From Gammaproteobacteria bacterium (GTDB lineage: Bacteria; Pseudomonadota; Gammaproteobacteria; S012-40), in assembly GCA_029864945.1 (NCBI GenBank), contig JAOTSL010000111.1, forward strand, positions 1-9,426: a stretch of 9,426 bases of DNA, in the 5' to 3' direction. Below the pieces are notes generated by a model, which saw nothing but the letters and a program-made list of their open reading frames with translations, did not search any database and was not told the origin of the DNA. Positions 1-6,576 of this stretch are shown piece after piece; position 1 is the first letter of the stretch, and each line of letters begins with the position of its first letter. Made by a program: the position numbers and the translations under genes.

Positions 1-547
1 TAAACTGCAGCGCATCTTCTGAGTCCGCAATACCAGCAGCCAAACTACCTAGATCCTGACCAGCAAGGCCGTACAGTGAGAAATCGATACTCATCGGACT
101 CATCCAACTATGAAAAACTACGCCGTAAAAATCTGTTTTCGTCATCAAGTAAGCAAATATGCCGGCAATTAATAAAACGACAACGGACTTAATATTGCCA
201 GCACCTATTCGAACCAACGTTTTATTTCCACACCCACTGGCAAGCGTCATACCGACGCCGAACATGAGACCGCCCAATATGTATCGCGGCCATGCAAAAT
301 CGATCGTCCTATATGGGGGGCGACTAACATCTAGCGATAGAACTTCCATTAATTCCATCGCAGTCACTCCGATCAAAGCAGTCACCATCGCAAGCACCCA
401 CGCCTTTAAGCGGCCGGTATCGCCGATATTCACCCAATCTGACACCGCACCCATGGTGCAAAAATTCGTTTTATTCACGGTCGCACCGAGCATAACTGCA
501 ATCACAAACCCGTAGACCAGGGTTTGCTGAGCGACACTTAAATCCAT
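1..547 (-). CDS. YeeE/YedE-family (DUF395) sulfur-compound membrane transporter, C-terminus beyond the left edge
   Basis: The minus-strand frame stays open from ATG at 547 to the window edge, giving the first 182 residues of a hydrophobic protein. Two signatures of the YeeE/YedE sulfur-transport family are visible. One is an N-terminal NFCTMGAVSDW segment (residues 28-38, Cys30). The other is GVGMTLASGCGNKTLVRIGAG (97-117, Cys106), followed by a membrane segment around 120-135. In characterised relatives (TsuA type) membrane-embedded cysteines relay thiosulfate across the inner membrane; thiosulfate or a related sulfur compound as substrate here is inference. The start is supported by GGAGGA (551-556) only three bases upstream; the overlapping ATG at 551 is in another frame that stops quickly. 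It is separated from queC by 178 bases and is probably an independent unit. The exact subfamily cannot be set without the missing C-terminal half. Confidence 0.85.
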   Translation of the reverse strand, partial: MDLSVAQQTLVYGFVIAVMLGATVNKTNFCTMGAVSDWVNIGDTGRLKAWVLAMVTALIGVTAMELMEVLSLDVSRPPYRTIDFAWPRYILGGLMFGVGMTLASGCGNKTLVRIGAGNIKSVVVLLIAGIFAYLMTKTDFYGVVFHSWMSPMSIDFSLYGLAGQDLGSLAAGIADSEDALQF

Positions 548-725
548 ACATCCTCCAATATCTCGACAAACAAACCGAAAATAATACAAACCATTTCCAA
601 AGCTCAGCCCGGGCAAGCAAGAAGGCATAAATTTCTACGTAAATAATTTAGCTATTAATTTAATTAAAACGCCTAATTACACGTCGACTGTAGCGCGAAC
701 CCACTAAAAACTAAGATAATCCAAA

Positions 726-1400
726 TTACAGATAGCGCGTCACATCCTCTAGATTGGCGTCAGCAAAACCCTGCTTACGCAACCGACATGAGTCACACTT
801 ACCGCAAGCGCGACCATCTGAATCAGCCTGGTAGCAAGATACCGTTTGAGAATAATCCACCTCCAACGCCATGCCTTTTTGAAGTATTTCTGCTTTAGTC
901 AGTGCAATCAAGGGAGTATGAATCGTCATTACACACCCATCAATAGCCGACTTTGTCGCCAGATTAGCCATTCTTTCAAAGGCATCAATATATTCTGGCC
1001 GACAATCAGGATAGCCCGAATAATCAACCGCATTTACCCCGATAAAAATATCGGCCGACCCCAGCACCTCCGCCCAAGCGAGCGCCAGAGATAAAAACAC
1101 CGTATTCCTGGCTGGGACATAGGTTACGGGAATGCCCTCAGACAAAACCTCAGGCACTCCAATTGAGCCATCAGTTAATGCCGAGCCACCAAAAGAGGCC
1201 AAATCAATATTAAAAACCTTGTGGCCAACCACCCCAAAACTACTGGCGATTTTCTGAGCCTGATTTAATTCTGAACGATGACGCTGACCGTAATCAAAAC
1301 TCATGGTGTAACACTGAAAACCAGATGATTTTGCTAATGCAAGAACAGTTGTTGAGTCAAGCCCTCCTGATAATAATACAATTGCTTTTTTATTCTTCAT
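726..1400 (-). CDS. queC: 7-cyano-7-deazaguanine (preQ0) synthase QueC
   Basis: This is the ATP-dependent enzyme that converts 7-carboxy-7-deazaguanine plus ammonia to preQ0 in the queuosine pathway, in the cytoplasm. At 224 residues it is close to the usual family length. The N-terminal PP-loop SGGLDS (residues 11-16) binds ATP. Family motifs FDYGQRH (35-41), YVPARNTVFLS (94-104) and DYSGYPDCRPEY (126-137) are all present. The C-terminal zinc site is complete: Cys189, Cys199, Cys202 and Cys205. It starts only two bases after the stop of queE, so the two genes are probably cotranscribed and translationally coupled; I see no strong Shine-Dalgarno of its own. No clear terminator follows it. Nothing appears broken. 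Confidence 0.97.
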   Translation of the reverse strand: MKNKKAIVLLSGGLDSTTVLALAKSSGFQCYTMSFDYGQRHRSELNQAQKIASSFGVVGHKVFNIDLASFGGSALTDGSIGVPEVLSEGIPVTYVPARNTVFLSLALAWAEVLGSADIFIGVNAVDYSGYPDCRPEYIDAFERMANLATKSAIDGCVMTIHTPLIALTKAEILQKGMALEVDYSQTVSCYQADSDGRACGKCDSCRLRKQGFADANLEDVTRYL

Positions 1401-1402
1401 GC

Positions 1403-2053
1403 TCAGCGTCCCGGCTCATCATCCCAAAGCAGCTTATGCAGCTGCATCTGAAACCTAACTATTAAATTGTCTTCCAAAATCCAATTTACCAAATCTTGAG
1501 CCCGAAGCTGCCCAAAACTAACGGAGAACAATATCTCCATGCGCCCAAACAAATCATGTTCATTGAGAATCATTTTTGCCCAGTCATAATCCTCCCGACT
1601 ACACAAAACAAATTTTAGCTGATCATGCTCAGTGAGCAACTCGATATTTCCAAATAAGTTTTTAGACTCCTCACCAGATCCAGGGGTTTTCAAATCCATA
1701 ACTCGGGATACGCGAGGATCAATACCATCAATGGGAATTGCACCACTTGTTTCAAGCGACACATTAAGACCTTGCTCACAAAGAAGACTTAGAAGCTCCT
1801 TACATTTTTTTTGGGCCAAAGGCTCACCGCCAGTAACGCAAACATAAGCAGCACCAAAATCAGTTACTTTTTTGATGATTTCTGAGAACGTTAACCACTC
1901 CCCACCCTGAAATGCGTATGCAGTATCGCAATATTGACAACGCAAAGGGCAACCGGTTAAGCGCACAAATACAGTAGGCAAGCCGGATGAAACCGACTCC
2001 CCCTGAAGAGAGAAAAATATTTCAGTAATACGTAAACGATTAGATAGGGACAT
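1403..2053 (-). CDS. queE: 7-carboxy-7-deazaguanine synthase QueE (radical SAM)
   Basis: This radical S-adenosylmethionine enzyme contracts the ring of 6-carboxytetrahydropterin to 7-carboxy-7-deazaguanine, the substrate of QueC encoded next to it. The protein has 216 residues, normal for the family. It begins with RITEIFFSLQGES (residues 8-20), which pins the N-terminus. It carries the 4Fe-4S cluster motif CPLRCQYC (Cys35, Cys39, Cys42), TGGEP (74-78) for SAM binding, ETSG (101-104) and LKTPGSG (121-127). The ending LHKLLWDDEPGR is typical of the Pseudomonas-type QueE rather than the E. coli type. The ATG at 2053 has no recognisable Shine-Dalgarno upstream, but the family alignment supports this start and no better in-frame start codon exists. 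A possible promoter lies about 35 bases upstream. Confidence 0.97.
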   Translation of the reverse strand: MSLSNRLRITEIFFSLQGESVSSGLPTVFVRLTGCPLRCQYCDTAYAFQGGEWLTFSEIIKKVTDFGAAYVCVTGGEPLAQKKCKELLSLLCEQGLNVSLETSGAIPIDGIDPRVSRVMDLKTPGSGEESKNLFGNIELLTEHDQLKFVLCSREDYDWAKMILNEHDLFGRMEILFSVSFGQLRAQDLVNWILEDNLIVRFQMQLHKLLWDDEPGR

Positions 2054-2087
2054 GAATATTAATACGGAATGACTAAAGAATGAGCAC

Positions 2088-2117
2088 AGTATACTAGCAG
2101 TTTACCCGAGAATGGAA
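2088..2117 (-). promoter_or_regulatory. possible sigma-70 promoter of queE-queC
   Basis: Reading the minus strand, TATACT (2093 down to 2088) is a five-of-six match to the -10 consensus. With an 18-base spacer the -35 position would be TTCCAT (2117 down to 2112), a poor match. Transcription would begin near 2081 and leave a leader of about 28 bases. The position, in the spacer just before queE, fits a promoter for the queEC pair. The weak -35 keeps this tentative. Confidence 0.3.
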
Positions 2118-2318
2118 AACCTACTGTGATAAATTTATTTCGCCGATGCTCATCGTTCATTTTTGTTGAACAGAACGACTATTCACCTCAATAGAACTAA
2201 GTACGGCCATTAGAACCAAGCACATTCCAAACAACCCACAAACGACGCCAAGGCCAATACTATGATATGAGGAAGCACCCGATTTCGTAGGAGCGCCAAA
2301 TCAGCCAACTTCCACCCT

Positions 2319-2332
2319 CAGGCAATCGCCTG
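2319..2332. repeat. short inverted repeat downstream of cpoB
   Basis: CAGGC (2319-2323) and GCCTG (2328-2332) form a perfect 5-bp stem with a four-base loop, about 40 bases past the cpoB stop. There is no U-tract after it on the minus strand, so it is not a standard intrinsic terminator. It could protect or mark the 3' end of the tol-pal transcript, or be chance. Confidence 0.25.
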
Positions 2333-2371
2333 TGACGGAATTACCCAAGATGATTTACGGATGACCTAGAC

Positions 2372-3187
2372 CTATATATTGCCCTCAAGTTTCATTTTTT
2401 GAATTCGGCGCTGAGCCAGACGCGCCGCAGTAGAAGAAGAATAATCTGCAATGACCTTTTCCAGAGCAGACTGAGCATTTACCCACTCTTTAAGCTCATA
2501 ATAGCTAAACCCAATCTTCAAATATGCGTCAGACACTTTTTTACTATCAGGATAAGCTGAAATTACCTTTTGAAACTGTGTAACCGCAGACTGGAAGTCC
2601 TTAAGCACATAATAAGCTTCTGCCATCCAGTATTGCGCGTTTGAAGCAAAACTACTTTCGGGATAAGTGATCAGAAACACTTGATATTCCTGAATCGCCT
2701 CTTCATATCGACCACTTTTCAGAATATTTAATACAGCCTGGTAACTTTCCTGCTCACTAAGTGTCCCTTGAGCTTCCGCCCCCTGCCCCTCAACCCCGCC
2801 ATCAATAGAAGTAACACCCATAACAGGTGGTGCCGTCTGCAAGCCAGCAACCGATTTGTCTGTCTGCTGAATACGCTGATCCAAATCAATATAGATGTCT
2901 TTTTGTTGTTTTTTTAACTTACCCAATTCAAATGACAGAACCTCAACATCGCCTCTCAACTCACTAACCTCCCGCTGCAACGCTTGAAGTGTATTAAGTA
3001 ACTGCATGAGATTTTGATTATCGAGCTTTTGCTCTATTAGCTTTAATCTCTGCTCAACGGAAACATCTGCCGCATTAGCATTGATTAAAACGAAGCCAAA
3101 GCAAACCAGTAAAAACAAAAAACGACCCACAAAAGTAGCTCGCCCTTTTTTAGCCGCACTAAACGTTGCGCCTTGCAATTTATTCAC
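2372..3187 (-). CDS. cpoB: CpoB (YbgF), Tol-Pal coordinator of outer-membrane constriction
   Basis: This periplasmic protein in E. coli links peptidoglycan synthesis to Tol-driven outer-membrane constriction at division. The 271 residues show the family architecture: a signal peptide with hydrophobic core at about 22-36 and likely cleavage after ANA (37-39), and a coiled-coil trimerisation region (about 43-118). A Gly/Gln-rich linker (119-145) and three TPR-like repeats (147-264, with YEEAIQEYQVFLITYPESS and FQSAVTQFQKVISAYPDS) follow. The start used here is GTG at 3187, nine bases past the pal stop codon's first base, without a good Shine-Dalgarno. It gives an unusually long 39-residue signal region. 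A second GTG at 3130 would give a compact 20-residue signal peptide (MGRFLFLLVCF...), so the true start is uncertain. It is last in the tol-pal cluster. Confidence 0.94.
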   Translation of the reverse strand: MNKLQGATFSAAKKGRATFVGRFLFLLVCFGFVLINANAADVSVEQRLKLIEQKLDNQNLMQLLNTLQALQREVSELRGDVEVLSFELGKLKKQQKDIYIDLDQRIQQTDKSVAGLQTAPPVMGVTSIDGGVEGQGAEAQGTLSEQESYQAVLNILKSGRYEEAIQEYQVFLITYPESSFASNAQYWMAEAYYVLKDFQSAVTQFQKVISAYPDSKKVSDAYLKIGFSYYELKEWVNAQSALEKVIADYSSSTAARLAQRRIQKMKLEGNI

Positions 3188-3193
3188 TTTTTA

Positions 3194-3739
3194 TTACTCA
3201 GAGTAAACCAACACTGCTCGGCGATTCCATTTCCAAGCCGCCTCATCATGCCCTTCAACATCTGGACGCTCTTCACCAAAACTAACGGTACTTATCTGAC
3301 TTTTACTTACACCTTGCAAAGTCAAAAACTGAAGAACCGAAAATGCACGCCTCTCACCTAGCGCCATATTGTACTCACGCGTACCGCGCTCATCACAGTT
3401 ACCTTCAATCATTATTGACGCACTTGGGGTCGCAATCAAATGTCTTGCATGAGCATTAAGAATTTCTTTATAGTCACCAAGGATTTCGCTACGATCAAAA
3501 TCGAAATACACTTTGCGCTCCGCTAAAAGATCCTTATCTGCATCAGCTGCTGCATTAGCTGCTGCCTGACTATCATCAAGAAGAGTTCCACCTGTTCCTT
3601 CACCTGTAGTTGCCCCACCATCTTCAACGACAACATTTTCTCCCACTGGAGCAACATCTTCTTTTACGTCCTTTGACCCACAACCAACGATCAACAACAC
3701 AGGCAAAATTGCCAACCCCAGTTTAGCAACCAACTTCAT
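3194..3739 (-). CDS. pal: Peptidoglycan-associated lipoprotein Pal
   Basis: This outer-membrane lipoprotein binds the diaminopimelate of peptidoglycan and TolB. I chose ATG at 3739 (181 residues) because AAGGAG sits six bases upstream and because it gives a classical short lipoprotein signal, MKLVAKLGLAILPVLLIVGC, with lipobox ending at Cys20. An in-frame ATG at 3763 would add eight residues but lacks these features. After an acidic, Gly/Ala-rich linker (about 24-70) comes the OmpA-like domain: VYFDFD (77-82), EGNCDERGTREYN (112-124) with the Asp used for peptidoglycan binding, GERRA (128-132) and the terminal NRRAVLVYSE. The extra Cys114 in the GNCDERGT motif is a mild variant of the common GH(T/A)DERGT. 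The gene lies 72 bases after tolB and just before cpoB. Confidence 0.97.
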   Translation of the reverse strand: MKLVAKLGLAILPVLLIVGCGSKDVKEDVAPVGENVVVEDGGATTGEGTGGTLLDDSQAAANAAADADKDLLAERKVYFDFDRSEILGDYKEILNAHARHLIATPSASIMIEGNCDERGTREYNMALGERRAFSVLQFLTLQGVSKSQISTVSFGEERPDVEGHDEAAWKWNRRAVLVYSE

Positions 3740-3745
3740 ATACCA

Positions 3746-3751
3746 CTCCTT
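3746..3751 (-). promoter_or_regulatory. Shine-Dalgarno that fixes the pal start
   Basis: The minus strand reads AAGGAG followed by six bases (TGGTAT) and then the ATG at 3739. This is the strongest ribosome-binding site in the tol-pal cluster. It lies between the alternative upstream ATG (3763) and the chosen start, which argues against the longer reading. Strong independent initiation suits Pal, an abundant protein. Confidence 0.8.
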
Positions 3752-3811
3752 ATATGCAAACATGCAAAATGTTAATTAAATTTTAACTCAGGTAAATAAA
3801 TTTCACCCCAG

Positions 3812-5158
3812 CTAGTTTAAATAAGATGACCAAGCCGGCTCTCTCACTTCACCTACCCCATCGTCAGTAAAGTGCTGTTGAACAGTTCCGTCAACAGACA
3901 CAGCAACCAAACCTGTTTTTTTACCTTTTTTTCCTTTCTGCGGATAATTCGCGGCGTAAATAATCATGCTACCGTTAGGTGCAAAACTTGGCGACTCATG
4001 CTCTGATTCCCCATAAGACGAATCCGCAACTATATGCATCTCACGACTACCTAAATCCATCACGGCAATATTATAGCCATTATTCTCACTTAAGTGCACG
4101 AACGTTATCATTTTTCCGTCAGGAGAAAAAGAGGCGCGTAAGTTTTGCCTTCCTTTAAACGTCAATCTTTTGGCTTTCTTGCTACTAAAGGTATATTGAT
4201 ATAACTGCGGAGAGCCACCTCGCTCCGAAGTGAATACAATCGATTTACCATCCGGTGACCACCTCGGCTCCACATCAATAGACCAATGTGACGCTATGCG
4301 CGTCATTTTTTTTGTTTTTATATCCATTACAAAAATATCCGAACTACCGTTCGCCAATACCTGCATCGCCATTTTTTTTCCATCAGGTGACCAAGATGGT
4401 GCGCTAGCCTTTATTGAACGCTTAGTTAATCGAATAGGCGCCTTACCTGTTGCCACATCGAAAACAAAAATACCAGCACCCCGGCTTCCCGCCATTGCGA
4501 ACGCGAGCTTTGAGTTATCCGGCGACCATGTTGGTGAGAATAAAGGCCAGTCATGCCGCATTACTTCCTGCTCATTGTAAGTATCTGCATCCGCGAGATA
4601 CAAACGATACGGCTTTTGCTCTTTATTAGGGAATTTTTTAATATAAACTACCTGGGTATCAAACGCGCCCTTTACACCCATTAGCTCCTCATAGATAACG
4701 TCGCTTATTTTATGGGCTATTTTTCGAAGTTGATTCGCTTTTGCAGGAAAGCCGTATCCAATAATTTGTTTCTGTCGATACACATCATACAAACGAAACT
4801 TTACAAAATAGCTTCCATCCTTCTTTTTATCTATTTCACCAATAACTAAATTGGGAACATCCAGCATCCGCCAGTTTTTAAATTTAATATCACTGGGCTT
4901 ATTAGGCTTGGCTAGCATATCTTTACGAGCGAGTGGATTAAACTGCGCACTTCGCGCCAAATCTGCCTCAATTACCGCTGCAATATCTGTCGAAAGCTTG
5001 TTGCTGCCTGCAACCTTAAAAGGCACAACTGCTATTGGTATAGCATCTTCAACACCTTCCGTTATTTCAATAACCAGGGCAGCACTTGCCTGATTAATCC
5101 ACGCAAAGAACAAAACAAATAATATTCCAACTGATTTTTTCAATCTTTCACCCTGCAT
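3812..5158 (-). CDS. tolB: Tol-Pal system beta-propeller protein TolB
   Basis: This periplasmic protein shuttles between Pal and TolA and controls how Pal is released from peptidoglycan. It is 448 residues from the ATG at 5158. A signal peptide (hydrophobic core 10-20, likely cleavage after QASA, 23-26) leads into the N-terminal alpha/beta domain (about 28-165). A six-bladed propeller of PD40 repeats follows: PTWSPDNSKLAFA (209-221), PSWSPDGKK (254-262), PRWSPDGKSIVFTS (298-311), ASFSPDGKMITF (342-353) and PSFAPNGSMIIYA (390-402), ending EVREPAWSSYLN. TTG at 5143, preceded by AGGGTGA, would give MKKSVGILFVLFF..., a more typical signal peptide, and may be the real start. A lysine-rich stretch (KGKKGKK, 408-414) between late propeller strands is unusual. 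It starts 24 bases after tolA. Confidence 0.97.
   Translation of the reverse strand: MQGERLKKSVGILFVLFFAWINQASAALVIEITEGVEDAIPIAVVPFKVAGSNKLSTDIAAVIEADLARSAQFNPLARKDMLAKPNKPSDIKFKNWRMLDVPNLVIGEIDKKKDGSYFVKFRLYDVYRQKQIIGYGFPAKANQLRKIAHKISDVIYEELMGVKGAFDTQVVYIKKFPNKEQKPYRLYLADADTYNEQEVMRHDWPLFSPTWSPDNSKLAFAMAGSRGAGIFVFDVATGKAPIRLTKRSIKASAPSWSPDGKKMAMQVLANGSSDIFVMDIKTKKMTRIASHWSIDVEPRWSPDGKSIVFTSERGGSPQLYQYTFSSKKAKRLTFKGRQNLRASFSPDGKMITFVHLSENNGYNIAVMDLGSREMHIVADSSYGESEHESPSFAPNGSMIIYAANYPQKGKKGKKTGLVAVSVDGTVQQHFTDDGVGEVREPAWSSYLN
5148..5154 (-). promoter_or_regulatory. Shine-Dalgarno-like AGGGTGA favouring a TTG start for tolB
   Basis: AGGGTGA (5154 down to 5148) lies four bases before TTG at 5143-5141, inside the five codons read from the upstream ATG at 5158. 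The ATG itself has only AGGA 16 bases away, which is too distant. This suggests that the main initiation codon may be TTG, removing five N-terminal residues from the signal peptide. The mature protein is unaffected either way. Confidence 0.45.
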
Positions 5159-5182
5159 AATTTATTTATTATTATCCTGTCA

Positions 5183-6115
5183 CTAATCTTTGGGATCGAA
5201 TTTAAACTTAATTTCTCTAAACTGGGAAAATAATGACTTATCCGTCGGCAAAGGTAAAGGTGCTGCAGCCCTTACTGCATCCTCCACACTACGCTTGAAC
5301 AACTTTCCACCAACACAATTTTTCGCGTCAACCTGCAACACTTCACCTGTCGGCATCAGGCGCACAAATACATCACAGTATGAGCCGGGCTTAACATCTC
5401 GCATCCGCCAATTATTTTGCACCTGTTTAATAATTAACTTGACGTAACGATCAACTATTTTTTGCGTTTTCACGCCGCGTGATGCTGTCAGTCTTTTTTG
5501 TTCCGCCTCTAGTGCTGCCTTACGGACTTTAGCGTCGTCAATACGCTGCTCTTCCTCAATGGCTTTTAATGCTTTCTCTTTGGACTTACGTTCGATCTCT
5601 TCTGCTCGCTTTTGCTCGGCTTCTGCTTTTTTTCGGCCGTCTTCTGCGAGACGCTGCTTTTCTAGCTCTATTACACGACGTCGTTGCGCTTCCTCGCTTG
5701 CCTTCTCAGCAACTCGGCGACTTTCAACTGCTTCTTTTGTTTTTTTCTCAGATAGTTTTCTTTCTTTTTCCAGCTTTTTCTTTTTCGCTAATTCTATTTT
5801 ACGATTTTGCTCAAGCTTTTTTAGACGGCGCTGCTCTTCCAGCCGCTTTTTCTTCGCTCGATTTGCATCCCTATCCAGCTTATTCTGCCTATCCTTCTCG
5901 GTCCTTCGCTTTTTAGCTTCTATCGCTTTAAGTACCGCCAATTCGGCCAATACCTGCTCTTCATTAACCGCTGTCGCCTGAACCACATCAACTTCCTGCG
6001 GTGCAATAACTTTGCTGGTAAACTCAAAATTCATGGTGAAAACAATCGCCATGATAATATGCAAAACAATTGCTGCTGCAAAAGCACGAGGATATTTTGA
6101 AATAAGGTTCAGCAT
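5183..6115 (-). CDS. tolA: Tol-Pal system inner-membrane arm TolA
   Basis: TolA is anchored in the inner membrane by TolQ/TolR and spans the periplasm to reach TolB and Pal. The 310 residues show three domains. Domain I is a short cytoplasmic N-terminus and one membrane helix (about 11-29) containing His19, the expected helix histidine. Domain II is a long, highly charged Lys/Glu/Arg/Ala helical rod (about 52-215). Domain III (about 218-310) begins VDRYVKLIIKQVQNNW and contains a Cys pair (Cys247, Cys267) placed to form the family disulfide, followed by APLPLP and FREIKFKF. The rod has few of the regular Ala-rich repeats of the E. coli protein. The gene starts eight bases past the tolR stop with a weak ribosome-binding site. 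It should be cotranscribed with tolQ and tolR. Confidence 0.96.
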   Translation of the reverse strand: MLNLISKYPRAFAAAIVLHIIMAIVFTMNFEFTSKVIAPQEVDVVQATAVNEEQVLAELAVLKAIEAKKRRTEKDRQNKLDRDANRAKKKRLEEQRRLKKLEQNRKIELAKKKKLEKERKLSEKKTKEAVESRRVAEKASEEAQRRRVIELEKQRLAEDGRKKAEAEQKRAEEIERKSKEKALKAIEEEQRIDDAKVRKAALEAEQKRLTASRGVKTQKIVDRYVKLIIKQVQNNWRMRDVKPGSYCDVFVRLMPTGEVLQVDAKNCVGGKLFKRSVEDAVRAAAPLPLPTDKSLFSQFREIKFKFDPKD

Positions 6116-6123
6116 AAAATAGC

Positions 6124-6576
6124 TTATTTTTCCCTGGTTGTTGCTGGCATTGGCTCTGGGGATTCAGTAATTAATCCAACACTCGGTGCACCGGCTCGTT
6201 GAAGTAAAGCCATTGCAGTAACTACTTTGCCATAACTTACGTCTTTATCACCACGGACCATAATGGTTGTTTCCGGCTTTAAGCGCAAGACTGCCGCAGC
6301 TTTATTCACCAGTGTTTGATGATCAATAACCTCCTTATCATCACCGCCCACATTTAAATAATAATTTCCATCCATATCAACAGTGACAATCAAGGGCTCC
6401 TGAACATCACTGTCCATTGGTTCTGAGGCGGCTTTCGGTAACTCAACCTTTACACCTTGTGTTAATAATGGTGCCGTAATCATAAAAATAACCAGCAGCA
6501 CCAACATCACATCGATGTAAGGTACTACATTGATTTCCGACATTGATTTACGGCGCGGCCTTCTCTGAATGGTCAC
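6124..6576 (-). CDS. tolR: Tol-Pal system proton-channel subunit TolR (ExbD/TolR family)
   Basis: TolR works with TolQ as the proton-motive-force motor that energises TolA. At 150 residues it has the family layout: a short basic N-terminus (QRRPRRK), SMSEINVVPYIDVMLVLLVI with the essential membrane Asp at residue 22, and one transmembrane helix (about 21-37). A periplasmic domain follows, with VRGDKDVSYGKVVTAMALLQ (107-126) and GLITE. The start is GTG at 6576, sharing its G with the last base of the tolQ stop (TAGTG), a classic translational-coupling junction. The family normally has eight to ten residues before MSEINVVPY, which supports the GTG over the internal ATG at codon 12. Confidence 0.97.
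   Translation of the reverse strand: MTIQRRPRRKSMSEINVVPYIDVMLVLLVIFMITAPLLTQGVKVELPKAASEPMDSDVQEPLIVTVDMDGNYYLNVGGDDKEVIDHQTLVNKAAAVLRLKPETTIMVRGDKDVSYGKVVTAMALLQRAGAPSVGLITESPEPMPATTREK

Larger units (their letters stand above)
2054..2371. other. 318-base spacer between cpoB and queE with no convincing gene
   Basis: This stretch separates the end of the Tol-Pal genes from queE. I find no tRNA, no queuosine (preQ1) riboswitch core and no intrinsic terminator with a U-tract. The only coding-like signal is a minus-strand frame open for 47 codons (2300 down to the TGA at 2157-2159). Its middle reads as one hydrophobic segment (SIGLGVVCGLFGMCLVLMAV) followed by a polar tail. It has no ATG before codon 26, no Shine-Dalgarno and no recognised relative, so I do not call it a gene. 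A small hairpin (2319-2332) and a likely queE promoter (near 2088) are listed separately. Confidence 0.5.

Noticed and set aside
159..515. Plus-strand open frame of 118 codons at the left end
   Set aside because: It lies entirely antisense to the YeeE/YedE coding frame, whose translation shows clear family motifs; the plus-strand product has no recognisable domain.
602..618. GCCCGGGC palindrome upstream of the transporter gene as an operator
   Set aside because: A single eight-base palindrome with mismatched flanks and no second copy is within chance expectation.
548..725. Possible tRNA or terminator between queC and the transporter, as tRNA genes often follow queC in pseudomonads
   Set aside because: No T-loop consensus or cloverleaf arms were found on either strand, and no stable hairpin with a U-tract follows queC.
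3173..3361. Plus-strand open frame across the pal-cpoB junction
   Set aside because: It is antisense to the conserved OmpA-like end of Pal, with a TTG start and no family resemblance.
3740..3811. Promoter for pal in the tolB-pal gap (TTTACC ... TAACAT, and repeated TTTGCAT)
   Set aside because: The matches are weak in very AT-rich sequence and the repeats are only seven bases; not enough to call a separate promoter.
5559..5981. Plus-strand Ser/Phe-rich open frames opposite tolA
   Set aside because: They mirror the Lys/Glu/Arg-rich codons of the TolA rod (complement of AAA/GAA/CGC codons gives TTT/TTC/GCG). Low complexity explains the open frames.
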